A DNA stretch of 64,000 nucleotides, taken from Wuchereria bancrofti. Its lineage: Eukaryota > Nematoda > Chromadorea > Rhabditida > Onchocercidae. The DNA lies in NCBI GenBank assembly GCA_005281725.1, contig SSBO01000012.1:8531099-8595098 (forward strand), in the 5' to 3' direction. The number at the start of each line of letters is the position of its first letter. Within the stretch, counting starts at the first letter, position 1. Of this stretch, positions 1 through 12,632 are shown in pieces. A program made the position numbers and the translations under genes. The notes beneath the pieces were generated by a model. The model saw nothing but the letters and a program-made list of their open reading frames with translations. It had not been told where the DNA came from and made no database searches.

Positions 1-173
1 TTAAAGCGTACACTAGAGCGCATTCCCCACTACTGGAACAATTGTGTGGTATACACAGACTCCCATTCCGTACCTCCCACTTCCCCAAGCACCTCACGGA
101 AGTTTTAGAACTATTTCTTTAGCGGTAACTAGCTAAAAGGCTAAATTGACGATTAAAATCATAAAAGTGCTAC

Positions 174-1186
174 CTAAATAAGGATCACTGAAAAAGGTCT
201 TCTTTGTTCCTTGTTGGTCTAACTGAACAAGACATATACCAACAAAAAGAACACCAAGCGATAGCCATTGTTTCCTAGTAATGGTTCTTTTCAACATAAT
301 TACTGCAAATATTGCTGTTGTAAAAATTTTCAACTGTGCAGTCACCTGGAAAATGCAAACTCACATTCTTTCTTTAAAATCATGAGAACTATTTTCCTTC
401 TGTATTCTCTCTCTCATACAAAATTACAAAGAGAAAAAGTAACCATATATGTTACTGCTTCCAGATGAGATGCCGCCAAATAAAACAGATTATTTTGTAT
501 AATGTAGATCATTGCAGGAATGCAGACTTTGGAAGTATCTTTTAAATTATAAAATACTTGTCGCTTCACAAGATTCAACATACTGAAATTCATTCGCGAG
601 CATAATCGGATAATCATTCAGCTACAAAAGTAAAGCCTATTTTTTAGCCCTTTGAATTAAATAAAATCGCAACAAACTACCCGCCACAATTGATTCCAAC
701 TACTATTACGCTGCCATACTAAATATGGTGCCAATGAAGCATCCACTATAGTTTTTAAAAATCATAACGAAAAAATAAAAACAAATTCACCATTTCTAAA
801 GTGTTACGATCTCACTAGTCCACTTAACAGTGACATAGGTTATCAAATCAGTTAAATATCGGACACAAACAGAACTTCTTTCTGAGATTGCATATGCATG
901 GGAAATTTTTGACTCTCGAAGGAACCGAAACTTTAAGGATGAAGTTAAATAACCTGCATACGCTCTTTTCTTCATAAATGATGAAAAGCAGGCAAGTGAT
1001 TAATTTGAGAAGCTCAGTGTAAAATACAGCAACTGATGGAAGAAACACCTTCTCGACAACTCGCACTCTCGAGTACCGCAATAGTAATGTATGTGTTGAA
1101 TTTTGTAGGGTTAACCATATCAAAGCACTTAACTGTAGGATTATTCCCTGACTTTCCATCCGCTTTCGCACCACAGAAATGTTCAT
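174..1186 (-). CDS. UDP-sugar transporter, SLC35A type (partial, 3' end outside window)
   Basis: Multi-pass Golgi/ER nucleotide-sugar transporter, recognised from the SLC35A1-A3 (CMP-Sia/UDP-Gal/UDP-GlcNAc) pattern. Exons on the minus strand: 1186-954, 582-444 and 345-174, giving about 181 residues, roughly the N-terminal half of the usual 320-340. The first exon carries LLLRYSRV and FYTELLKLITCLLF, the second IYIIQNNLFYLAASHLEAVTY, the third TAQLKIFTTAIFAVIMLKR and QWLSLGVLFVGICLVQ, all in family order. Phases 2, 0 and 1 join cleanly. The start is ATG at 1186, which follows directly after an acceptor (cattgtag), suggesting trans-splicing. A second in-frame Met is nine codons downstream. Bases 1-173 show no further transporter exon, so the remainder lies left of the window behind a long intron. 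The substrate (Gal, GlcNAc or GalNAc) cannot be told from this fragment. Confidence 0.85.
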
Positions 1187-2741
1187 CTACAATGAGCAAA
1201 TGATTGACTGTCACCGTTCATTTCCAGGCAACCTCTTAAGGTTTTTCTATCTTAAACACATAAATTCAAAGTGCAAAATGAAACGTATCGCACTTACAGG
1301 GTAGAATTTCTTGCGCACACTGACTGAATGTTGATTGTAATCAGCCAATACTTCATTACCTTTTCCAGTCATCGGAATGGGTATCAAAACGACCTTCCTG
1401 AAATGCACTACACTGAACGATAGTCACGATTTACAGATCGCGAAAATTCTCAGAACTGTTTGGACTTCATCTTCCCCTATACATTATGGATTGTTATTTC
1501 AATCGTTTCGTAATGCTAAATATCAAAATGCGGTGACAAATCGAGTTTCAAACACTTAAAATGCTGATTTATGACGCAAGAAACCACTACTTCGTAAAGT
1601 TCTTGACAAATTCGGTGTCAAATGTATCAAGTTCAAAATTATGAAAATTATGGTAAGGGTAGAAAGAGATGACTGATGTCAAGGTTGAAGTGTTGCTGTG
1701 GTGCAAATGAAATGTAAGAAGAAACGAATCAACTACTAAACTGTAAACAGAGACAGAGAAAAAACGGATATGAAGATATATGGTATTGTAAAATATGATC
1801 TCGGATGAGTCAACCCACGCATAATCCCATCGATTTATTTGATAATCTCCACAGTTTTATCCTCTTATTTCATCTTTTCTTTTGATTTTCTCCCCACTTA
1901 GTTTTTTATCTCCCTCTACTTCAAGTCCCGATTTCCCACTTATTCTTCCATTTTTAAAATGCTATATCATCAAAGTGAGAACCATATTCAACGATAAGAA
2001 ACCAATCTTTCACTTTCTACCATTCCTAACTATATGTATGTTTTGGGCGTTCAATTATAATCATTTTTAAAGTATTTTGATCTTAGGAACTCAAACATCT
2101 TTCCTTCCGAAAGGTGACGACGGGATGAAACTGTAACAAAAACCAAACAAACAGCACACAACAATGTGACTTTTAACATCAGTAGGAAAAAAAAATTGCA
2201 GCTTTCTTTGAAAATCAACATCAAAAAAACATCACGGAAGATGTAAAAAACAAACTTGGCTGATAAGTATAAAACATTATAAATAGATGAAATATGTAAA
2301 GAAATGAAAGTAAACCTAATGCTTTTCAGGCACGCATGTATAGCAATATACGGTTTTCAGGAATGAAATATGACAATACACCGGTAGATTTACAGACAAT
2401 GACAAAGATACACATGCATATCGCACTAACAGTGTCTGTAATGGCCAAGTGAAACATAGTTAAATGTGTTTGTTCAACTTTATTACCGTTATAACTGACC
2501 TGTTGAATGAACATTTATTAACATTTCTAATAAATCAGCCTTAAAAAAAACAAGAATAAACAAAAAGAAGTGGAGTTTCATGTTACTGCTAGTAAAGTAT
2601 AACTCAAGCAAGCTTATAAATGAAATTAGAAAACAGGATACGTAATGGTGACATATCAAGAAAGGGAGACAAGACAGTAAGTCCGAAAATAAGAGGAAGC
2701 GCAGTAGATAATAAGTGTCTCTATTTTCACAATACCAACAT
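1187..2741. other. Intergenic, between testin-like gene and transporter
   Basis: About 1.55 kb holding the promoter side of the transporter and the 3' flank of the testin-like gene, both transcribed leftward. It includes a pyrimidine-rich stretch near 1860-1930. No exon, RNA gene or repeat is evident. Confidence 0.6.
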
Positions 2742-5700
2742 TCAAGCCGCGAAATTTCTTTTGCATTCCGAACTACAAAAAACCTCCTCATTTTTGACGA
2801 TGAACCTCTGATTCAGCAGCACTTTACTGCAGTATCTGCACCTGAAAACAGCTGCAATATGATAAAAGGATGCATGTAAGCACTGCCACATAAGTACATA
2901 GAATCTTATCGCAGTAGTCAATTATAAGCGATCGGCATCAAATACTCCTTTCTAAAGTCAGTCTGGAAAAAGAAAATGACAACTCACCGGAAGCAATTGT
3001 CTCCAGCATGCCAATGTAGGTCTTTGAATGAAATTCGCTGTTGATCAGGTGCTATTTTGATAAGGCAAAATCGGCAAGTCTAAAATAAAAGTTTATGAGC
3101 TATTCAACATAAGAAAATAAATTTTAGATTTAATTGCAATTACATGTGGAATTACCCGTTGCTAGATGTATACAAAATTTTTTCTAATATGTTAAGATGG
3201 AAACATCTATCATGAAACATTTCAAGACCCACCTTTGCATATCTTTCCATATAGCAATGAAAGCAGTAAGGTTGCTCATCTTTCATCATATAACGATGGC
3301 CACCGAGTTGCATATCACATCCAAAACAACAAAAATGATCCAAGTGCCAACTTTTATCCTCCGCGAAAGTATATTCTTTCGAGAAAATAAGCTAAAAAAA
3401 GCACCCATAATTATTAGCTTTCAACAGAAAGTAAGATATTTAAGAAAATTGAGGATCCTATCACCAGGAATATTCAGTCATCAACAAAAGCACGCCCTTA
3501 GATCTTAGGATAAACCATAACTACCGATAAACATGGATGTTAGTGAGCTTAGAGAGATAGATAATGTCATTCATTAAAGGTTTAATCTATCTATTGGTTT
3601 ATTTGTTAATAGTCAAAAGTACCCATTATTCTCCCTAAATCCAAAAACAAGTCTTGCCAGTGCAAACTTTTACATTAGAATTTTTAAATAATGAAACCAG
3701 CCTCATCACAACCGGAACATCTCGGATAAACAGAATCGCCGAAGTGACGACCGCAATAATAAATACCATTCTTACAAAAATACAGAAGGTCCACAAGCCT
3801 CTGATTACAAACATAGCATTTGAAGCAGTTGACATGCCACATTTCCTAAAAATTCAAGTTTATGGAAGCATACAGCAAGTTTTTCCAAAAAATTGGTTAG
3901 TCCAGAAAAATTAAAAAAGATTAACATCTGGTGATCCATGATCTGTCACAACAGCGATTTCTCCAATTTGCAAATTCTTGTGACAAAATTGACACTCCTA
4001 AAACTCAAAATTTTCAATGACTGTCTGATATGAAAAAAACACCGGTTTCATCAACATTCCAAAAAAGCTGGAGATATTTTAAAATAAAAAACGTTTACAG
4101 GTGAGATTAAATATGCAGAAAGTTTGAAATACAAAATGAATGTAATAGCAAAAGTTCTTGATAACCCCATAATTGTCTTGCAAACCGATTCTCCCAATAC
4201 CATGTGATCCAGGTGCTGTAGTCTTCTTCCAGCTATCATAAAACGTATTCGTTTCAGAGAATTCAATCAACTTGCCCACACCAACAACCTAAACTTTCCA
4301 AAATATTTTAAGTGGCATTACCGTTTGTTCTAATCTGAAGTAGAGAATATGGTTCGGCTACATAAAGTATCGCATTATAGAAATCAAAATTAGAGAGAAC
4401 AATGCAACGAACCCTTTCCTTCACAGTATTTACATACTTCGCGTGCTCCTTCCTATCCAATTCAGTCTTCAAAGATTTCGCTGCAGATGCATCAGAATCG
4501 TGATGTGGTAACTGAAGAGAAATATTCGGATGAGAAAACAAGATAAAAGAAACGTTCGAATGTATTGCGTGGATCATTCAAATCTAACAAAAGAAAAGGA
4601 TTAAAAAGTGAAATTTAAAACCATTCGTACAAAGATACGATCAATGAAATGAATGATGAAGAAAAGCAGTAAAATTGTCTTTTTAAATGGAACCTCGATT
4701 AAATCATTCTACTAAGGTTCAAAGGAAAAGATGTACAGACATATAAGGTTGTTTAAGAAAAAAAAAAAAAACAGAATAAGAAGACGAACGAGAACTATAA
4801 TTTCAATATTTCCAAACCTGATGCTGCAATTTATGACGCCGATCTAGGGCACCTTCAGTATCAGCAATAGGGCGTTCACTTTCCGGAAGAGCACTGAAGT
4901 ATTTCTCAGCTAATACTCTGTCGGTTGTTGGAACCCACGTATACTCCGACATTTTGTTTTTCTCTTTAGCATCTTCAAGTTTCACATTGTAGATTGACTC
5001 TGGTCTGATTTTCTGAAAGTTGCTTACGATAATGCGAATCGGTTTTTGTGGGCTAATTTAAAGATTTCTTAAATTAAAGTGCAAATACTTTCAGTGATAT
5101 ACCTAATTACTTCTTTCACATGAAAACTGTAGACCTCATATTTAATATTAGGAACGGGATAAGTCTTTCTTGAGTTCGGTAATGAAGGTGATGGTGGATG
5201 TAAACGTAATTTGCTTTCAAACTCGGGTATAAAGTCAAACAAACGACCTGTAAAAGAATTAGATGATTAACGAAATATGGATCAGTATATTCTTAAATAC
5301 TGAAGTTAATGTGTAAGATCGAAATGCTTAGGATTTCAAACAAAATGAACGGAAGTAATCAGCGAAAGATGAAATGAAATGAGAACCTATCACTATTTGA
5401 CCATGATCCATGTTTCTTGGCAAAATTACATCGTGATCATCCATCCTGCACGAACATACTTTACACATTTTTCTGCAAAACAGTTATAATTTTTACAATG
5501 CAGTAAAAAGATATGAAAAAGAAAAGTTATCTCCGTTTTTACCAAGCATTAAAAAAACTACCTCCAGTAGTGCAAGTCGAGGCCCGGACAATCACATTTT
5601 AAACAACGAGAACCTGCACCGATCTCGTGACATAATATATTCTGAAAACATTTAGTCATTAGATATCCATAATATTTCTATGAACTTTAAAAGTAACTAA

Positions 5701-6201
5701 AGCAGCAATATTTCTAAACGTGAAGCCGACATTAGGGAAGTTAAACACTCATCGCATATTACAGAAGGTATGAAGAAGAAAGGCTTGAAGTTTATTTCTT
5801 TTAATATAAAAAATAAAGTATAAAAACTAATCCTCAGGGAACTGTTTCCGCAGTTATTAAGCGGCTAACGTACACTATAAGTGCTTTTATATCATGGCAT
5901 CAATTTTTTTAAGTTCCCAACTCCGAACGATCGCTTTCAAATTCTTCTTTTGAAAGGATTTTTTTTTTTTAACAAACATCAAACATCAGTTAAACTCACA
6001 AAAACTTATAAAAATTATTAAAAAAAGTTATAAAAACTTCATCAGAAAGATTTAAGCTGATTCTTCCTTTGAACTTCAGTTTAGCGTAAACGATAAACAG
6101 CAAACCTTAGGTTTATTTTCGAGCTTGAAAATGTCTGGATTGACATGTGCACCACGACGACAATCCACTTCACTGGTCATTTCCACAACCAACACACGCA
6201 T
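2742..6201 (-). CDS. tes-1: Testin-like protein (Cys-rich N-terminus, PET domain, three LIM domains)
   Basis: Actin/junction-associated adaptor of the testin (TES) family. Twelve exons: 6201-6106, 5641-5562, 5472-5387, 5247-5111, 5012-4818, 4511-4413, 4288-4166, 3997-3926, 3845-3702, 3391-3233, 3079-2988, 2841-2742. They sum to 461 codons (460 residues). Domains: Cys-rich region at about 40-80 (CLKCDCPG, HYWRKMCKVC, DDHDVILP, as at the testin N-terminus); PET domain at about 150-232 (YTWVPTTDR, KYFSALPESE, LQHQLPHHD); LIM1 from about 273 (CQFC, WHVNCFKCYVC, YYCGRH); LIM2 from about 342 (CSGCDELIF, WHLDHFCCFGC, CFHC); LIM3 from about 398 (CRFC, WHAGDNCFRC, CSSEC). The LLHQLP-type PET motif and three LIMs also occur in prickle, but the N-terminal Cys-rich block and lack of a long tail favour testin. 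The start is taken at 6201 because a tga stop and an acceptor (gtgacag) lie just upstream; the Met at 6180 is an alternative. The LIM1 exon appears to end at a GC donor. Confidence 0.88.
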
Positions 6202-9200
6202 CGGGTCACGAATATACTGTCACCAAATAAACTATGTTGTAATCTCTTGTCAACATCGTTATACTGTAATAGAAAGCATTGATTAAATAGTTAAGATTTA
6301 TCTTTTGTCAATATTTTATAGCATGTGTCAAAAAGAAAAAAAAGATGCAGAACCAAAATAGAAATATTATAATACTAAACTTGAAAATAAGCAACAATCG
6401 TAACATGAAGCAGTCCAATCATTTTCACTACGTTATTTAACGGGAAGTGAACTCATAAGCTAACATGGAAGCACTCCTCGAAACAATTTATATATGAAAT
6501 GCGAAAAAAATCGATGACTAAGAGTATCTTCAATCGATCCAAACTGCTATAATTGCCACCTTTTGAGAAATGGTGTAGCCTTTTAAGTGCCTAAGTACTG
6601 GATTTAGGGAGAAAGAAGGTTGAATTGACTGAAAGGAAATAAAGTCCGTAAAAGTTACTCATTAATGAGAAATCTTTCTGCCCAATGCGACCCTATTAAG
6701 GTTAATTTTATGAACATTTTTCTATCATAGAGAAAAAGGATGCATTAAATGAAAGATTTTTTTTTTTCGTATAGTTCTTTATTTCGAAATTTTTCGATAG
6801 CAAAAATGGTAAACTTTCAGTTTATCTCGGTATGTTAGAGATCCTAAATGTGTTTAATCATTCTTAATTCAACTATGACATCAAAGAAAGGAGGACTTAT
6901 CATCCAAAAACGATAAAATGACCATCTGGTCAATTAAAACTATCAATCAAATGACTTCTAATCTCTGTAATAGTTAAATGATAATTAAGAGACTTGTTTA
7001 ACAAACTTTGCTGGCCAATAACAAGCCACTGGTGATATGATAAGTGATTACTAGCGATACAATTGCAAATTCATTCATTCATTTATTTGCCAATCCACAT
7101 CACTATTATAACTGGTAGATGCATATCCAATAACTCACTTTATATCACTTCATACTCAACAACATCTCTCGATTTTCTCATAACCTCTGACCTTAAATAA
7201 CCCTTACCTCCATTGTCAAACACACATAGCATAGCATTGCTGCAATGATCCGGAACCGAACTCACAATCAATACTGTATTGTAGCACACTGATTGAGTTG
7301 CCGTGAAAATGTCAATCCCTTCTTCCGTCCATCATTGACATTATGTTTAGCACTTCTTTTCTTTTGCAAGAGTAACTGTAATAACTAAGAAGATTTATTA
7401 TTCGTAAACTGTCTTTCTCTCCCTCTTTCTCTTCCCTCATTAATGGATTGTCTTTTAATCTGATCCTGCAAGTTTAAGATTTAAAATATTTCTAGAATCA
7501 TTGTTTGATAGATGTGAATTGTTAGCATGAGCTATGCTAATATTACTTTGCTGAAATATGTATCATAAAGATATGATGAACAAATTTTTCATTCGATATA
7601 AATACAATCATATTCTCTTTTCTCACAAAATTCATCTATTAATTGTCCCAATGTCTCCTTGAAGTTACCAGTGAAAGTTATGTCACTGATGATTGTTATG
7701 CTTATTGCCTGTCCGTGTCAATTGATTGTCCATTTGTGGAAATGTCCCCTTTTTGTTAATGTTGACCTAAACTCTTCCGTACAATAGAATGAATTTTATT
7801 CCTCTGATCTACCTTACAATATATTACTCCAACATATTATTGTATGGAATTCTCTCATATATATATATATATATAAATGGTAATTTTTTTTGTCACAACC
7901 GGTAATCTCATATAATAGAAGGGAATATTATTGAAATGTCCCATCGTGTTACATCGATCAATTTCCATGAAACAGCACATCATCAAATAATTTCCTTCTC
8001 TCAGTCATTGTAGGTGGATGAGAGGATGGGGAAGATGAGTTAAAAGCAAGAAAAGTAAATTCGGAAATGTTTGAAAAAAAAAAACGACAACGACAATGTT
8101 ATTGCTTTTTCTAGATTTAAATCATGAAAATGTGACATTTTATAGCTTATTTTCATATCATTATAAAACAGCTAATCATTGAGATTTCAACAATTATGAT
8201 TATTTTTCATTTTTCATCAGTTCACAGTATCTTTTGACAGGAAATTAACATGAATTAGATCTTATGTGCTTGCACTTCTGTCTGAGCAATCGCTCCTTCA
8301 TACAGCATTTTATGAACTATCGCATGAATATAAAAATTTATTTCAGCCAAACAATAAATGCAAAAAAAAGGAAAAAAAAAGAAAAGAGGACTTAATGGGG
8401 AAATAAAAGATTGTTTGCAAAATAGGATAAATTTGAAGATCCTTCATGAAAGACAACAATGTCCTTTATCGGTATGGATTAACAATGCTCATTGAAAAAA
8501 AATTATTTGAATCCACAATTAATTAATTTACTGTCAAAGTTATACAAATAATGACTAAATTGTATGTATTGAATCCGGAATTATTCATTCGAGTCATTAC
8601 AGTAGGTAAGAAATAGCCATAATAAAAATACGATGAAATTATTGTCTTTAAAAAAGTTATTTAACTTAAGCTAAAATTATATTTCGATAAAAGTAATTGC
8701 AGTTTAAAATACACATAAAAATAGAAAAGAATAAGAGATATATGAAGTAATACCTATAAATAAAAAACCACTTCTAATGACAGTACTTCATGTTAATACT
8801 ACGTGAAAATGATTCCCAATAATATCATATGCAATTTAAAAATTTATAGGTGAAAAAGTTAACAAAGCGTTTTGAGCAAAATTAAAGGAACAAAGACAGC
8901 AGTTATCTTCTCAACGTGATTGTGAAAACTTTCGAACTCTTTTTCTTTTGTCATAAACTGTAAATTCCTTTTCAAAAAATTGAAAGCATTTAAAGTATTT
9001 AAACTGAAATATTTAGAATGGATCTTAAATGACCCATTACCTCATCAAATTACCTTTTTTAATCCTTAGATTAAGATGAATTGCAGTATTATTTGGTTTC
9101 CAACTATTTTCATTTTGAAACGTATCCTGAAAGTATTCTTCCAGTCCAATTAATCTCACATTTGAAACTTTTAAATCCCCACAAAATGTGAAAGTTTTCA

Positions 9201-11163
9201 AGATTTGGTTTTGAAAAAAAAAAAAAAAAAACAACGGAAGACAGAAAAAAAGCAGAGTGATAATCATTTAGGAGTATAAAAATGTCTTATATGACAAATT
9301 TTTTTATTATCATCAATTAACGATACCATAAAGTTGTTTGATCTCTTACAACTCCAGTAAATATTTGATTTTAAAACTACCTTTTAATCATATAAGTCGA
9401 AGTTGAGTTGGATGATAAAATCCAGAGAACTTGCTTTTGGACAATCCAACATTTCAAATTTTCAGCTAAAACTAAAAACAAACAAAGGAGATAAACTTGA
9501 TTTCGTTGATCTAAATAGAATTTAATTTACATTTTGTCTATTCTATGTTTCATTCAAGTTGAAAATATGGGATTTGTGGGAAAATTTAACACATCCAATC
9601 CGGAATGTGCATCATAGCGTATGGGAATTGTGAATTAATGCATGATAATATGAGTTATGCAACTTTAATAGGTACAACATTAAAACTATCAGAAAGTGTT
9701 GGAAAAACTTGAAAATAAACCTTAGGCATATATTAACTAATTTATTAAATTTCATAAATTGCCACTTTGAGTTTATGTTTTAATTTCCTGCTTCAAATAT
9801 TAGCAATAATATTTTGGTGATAGCTTTCGATAAGTATTCAGTAAATTAACTACTGTGAAATATTTCATACAAAAATAGTTGACAATCAATGATAAAATGA
9901 TGTTAATCATATGGTTTAACAATTCCTTAAATTTTATTAAGAAATAAACTGTATGCAAGCAAAAGTAATAATTCTTGATATTTTAGATTTCCCAACAAAA
10001 ATTCGAACTGAAAATACTAACAAATTGCATATGCAACAGAGCTATCAACAAACAAATACCTGAAAATCATTATCAGACTTTCAAGTGATTTTTGATCCGA
10101 AATTTTTAAATCCCAGATCTTCATCAAATCATCAGCATTTTTTCATTCATCGTTTGTGTATTTACCTTTAAAACATGTGTTGCAAGGATTTGGAAACAAA
10201 AAAAAAGGGAAAGGAAAATGAATGATTCAAGGATCTACAGCAAATCAGGTAAACTTGATTTTAGCGCAAATAATATACAAAAATGGTTACAGATAAATAT
10301 GATTAAACAAAACAAAATCTAACTAATTTAAACATTGATGCATCTTTAAAAATAAGATCAATGAGGCTTACTAATGAACGATAGATATATCCTATTATTC
10401 ATGTGAAAATTGTTGATAGCATGGATAAGACTATCACAAATTTATCGTTCATCCAATCAGTTTATTTTTTCGTACTTTTCGAAACAATGTTGTTTTTACT
10501 CCATTTGTTTTTCGCCTAAAATTGGACATCTTGATAGATTGACGGTACAATAAGAATTCGGCTTGTAGTTCCAATTTTAGCTTAAATTAAAAAATATGTT
10601 AGATTAAAGCGACATCTGCAAAATGAGTAATGATGATATTTATATTAAAAGTAATAGGAGAAATGTTAATAATTTTACTGCAAATTACATTCATTTAAAA
10701 TATCAAATGTTTCTGCATGTGGGATTAAATTAAAAAAAAAAATTACACATGTGAACGTCTAGGCAAACAATGCCGAATTCCTAGTAATTTTAGCTTGATG
10801 TTTTATATCCAAATTCGAATGCAAGTTTTTGTCCTTCTACACTAGTATTTCTCTTCGTCAGTCAAAATCCACTTTGCTGCGGAAATTTTCCCGTAACTAT
10901 TTTGCTTCTAAAATTAATTATCTTTTTTCATCGTTCCTAAATCGGTTTAAATGTCATCAGTTAATGATTACAAAAATACAATTTGTTAGAAAAATGACGA
11001 GGTATAATTTTTCAAAGTATTAAAAGGCCTTTTTCTTTTTTTTTGTATGATTAAAACAATTGTTAGGGCATCCCTCCATTAATCTGTTTAAATCATTAAT
11101 TAGCAAGTTGAGTTTAATGTATTAATGAAAACTGAATTTGATCACTTATTAAAATTCTGTTAG
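6202..11163. other. Long AT-rich gene-poor stretch
   Basis: Nearly 5 kb with no exon I can support. It contains homopolymer runs (A-runs near 8078 and 9211-9229), a short (TA)n at 7857-7876 and scattered short ORFs with no domain, splice context or codon pattern. The right end approaches the unexplained ORF at 11.2 kb. The left end presumably contains the testin-like gene's promoter. Confidence 0.55.
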
Positions 11164-11663
11164 GAGACACATTTAGTAGCGCGATATCATTTGCACTGTG
11201 GAACTGAAGTCATAAATCAAAATGGACGAGATCAGCCTAATGTTTGGTCACTGATCATTCTTTTGGGAGGGAGAAATTGACAATATCTGAACAATGGACT
11301 CAACATATTTCTCCGTTAGCTTGTAATCAACTAATGGAAATTGAGATTCAAAAAATAACTAAGAGAGATGATGAATTTTGGATGATCTTTTCAACAAATT
11401 CAAAAACAGGAAAAACCAAAATGGTGATTTTTCTTATTATCAACGATTTGTTAACAACTAAAAAAATCGAATTATCCAAAGTTAGAGCGTTGATTTTGAA
11501 AGATAGCGAGAACGATTTCAAATTAAAGAAAAAGGTGATCCATGAAATTTCTTTTCTAAATTATTACCATGCAGTGACCGAATCAGCGCCAGTTAAACGG
11601 GATGACGCAATCGAGGTATGTAGAAGCAGATTACTTTTCCTGTTGTTCCGGAAGAACAAATAA
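11164..11663 (+). pseudogene. Unrecognised ORF, apparently in two overlapping frames
   Basis: The frame opening at 11241 stays open to a taa at 11661-11663, the longest open frame in this gene-poor region, and encodes a Lys/Ile-rich peptide with segments such as DDEFWMIFSTNSKTGKTK and HEISFLNYYHAVTESAPVKR. A very good donor (gag|gtatgt) lies at 11616, so the real coding part may be an exon ending at 11615. Just upstream another frame, 11164-11280, follows an acceptor (ctgttag) and reads HLVARYHLHCGTEVINQNGR before stopping. The two frames overlap by about 40 bases, too little for an intron, so either a frameshift broke a single gene, or these are two exons of an unseen gene, or one is chance. 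I do not recognise the family. Calling it a pseudogene is inference; a real orphan exon is equally possible. Confidence 0.3.
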
Positions 11664-12420
11664 AACTGATTTGAATTAAGATAACGCAAAATCATTTGTT
11701 GAAAATATTTATGTGAAAGATTATAAAATTAGTGAGCTGCAGTGAAAAATATGCTGAAATTTCGAAATAAACAAATAAACTTAATTCGTAAAAGATGGCG
11801 CAAATTTAAATGCAGAAATCACTTTACCTATTGCGAAAAGTGTGCAGCAGATAGAAGATGTCCAGGATACCACCAGGTAACCAGGTAATCATTAGCCGGA
11901 TAATGGGATAATCATTAATAGCGTGAATGAGAAAAAGAATTTTAGAAAATTGCGCAGTTGCTAACATATTGGAGGGTAAATTAATTGGAGATAGCAAATA
12001 CTTGCACAGCTCTATGGAACTGGCGAATACACGGATAGGAGAGGTGAACCGTGAATTCATCTAGTGCCATTGAGTATGTGCCAGCAGCAATTCAGGTATT
12101 TTTATCCAGTCTTACATGTTGTACTCGGATGAATGCCGGAACGAGGTATATCAGGTTTACCTGCAGACACTAATGAGCCAATATTCTATAGAAATTGACT
12201 GATTAGAAACTGAGAAATGGGAAGAAAAAATGTGATGAACAGTGAGAAAAGAGGGAACGTTACGGTGTGGAATGATAAGATCAATGGCCTCCTTCTGGAC
12301 TCTACTGCATCCCTTTTTTGGTAACAGTCTGCTATCTCTATGAATTGTGCTAATATTCCATTAAAGTTTGTCATCATCCCGGATACAAAATATACTCACC
12401 AAACAATTATTTCCCCGCAG

Positions 12421-12632
12421 TGTTTGACGGATCAGTATGGGATAGAAGATTGTACACAAGCACTGACGGAAGGATCTATGAGGCAGAAGAAAGATGCAGA
12501 ACTTCTCCTGCTCTTCTACCTCCAGTCCCTCCCTTCACTGCTGTTATTGGTAACAACACACGACCAGTACCATCACGGGTAATACAGCAACACCATCTAC
12601 CTCGTCAATACAACAACATCGACAGTGAGTGA
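12421..12632 (+). CDS. Isolated exon-like block, unknown protein
   Basis: It follows a strong acceptor (atttccccgcag, ending 12420). The frame reads FDGSVWDRRLYTSTDGR, then EAEERC, then a Pro-rich stretch (ALLPPVPPFTAVIG) and RQYNNIDSE, and stops at tga 12630-12632. A perfect donor (gtgagt) at 12624 would instead end the exon there at phase 1, making it internal. Base composition and codon choice look more coding-like than the surroundings. No partner exon was found on either side that joins in phase: the donor at 11616 is phase 0 and would put this block in a different, less convincing frame. Not recognised. It could be one exon of a gene with very long introns, or a conserved non-coding block. 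Confidence 0.35.

Noticed and set aside
1..173. Possible next exon of the transporter
   Set aside because: None of the minus-strand frames shows the expected membrane-spanning continuation after the donor at 174.
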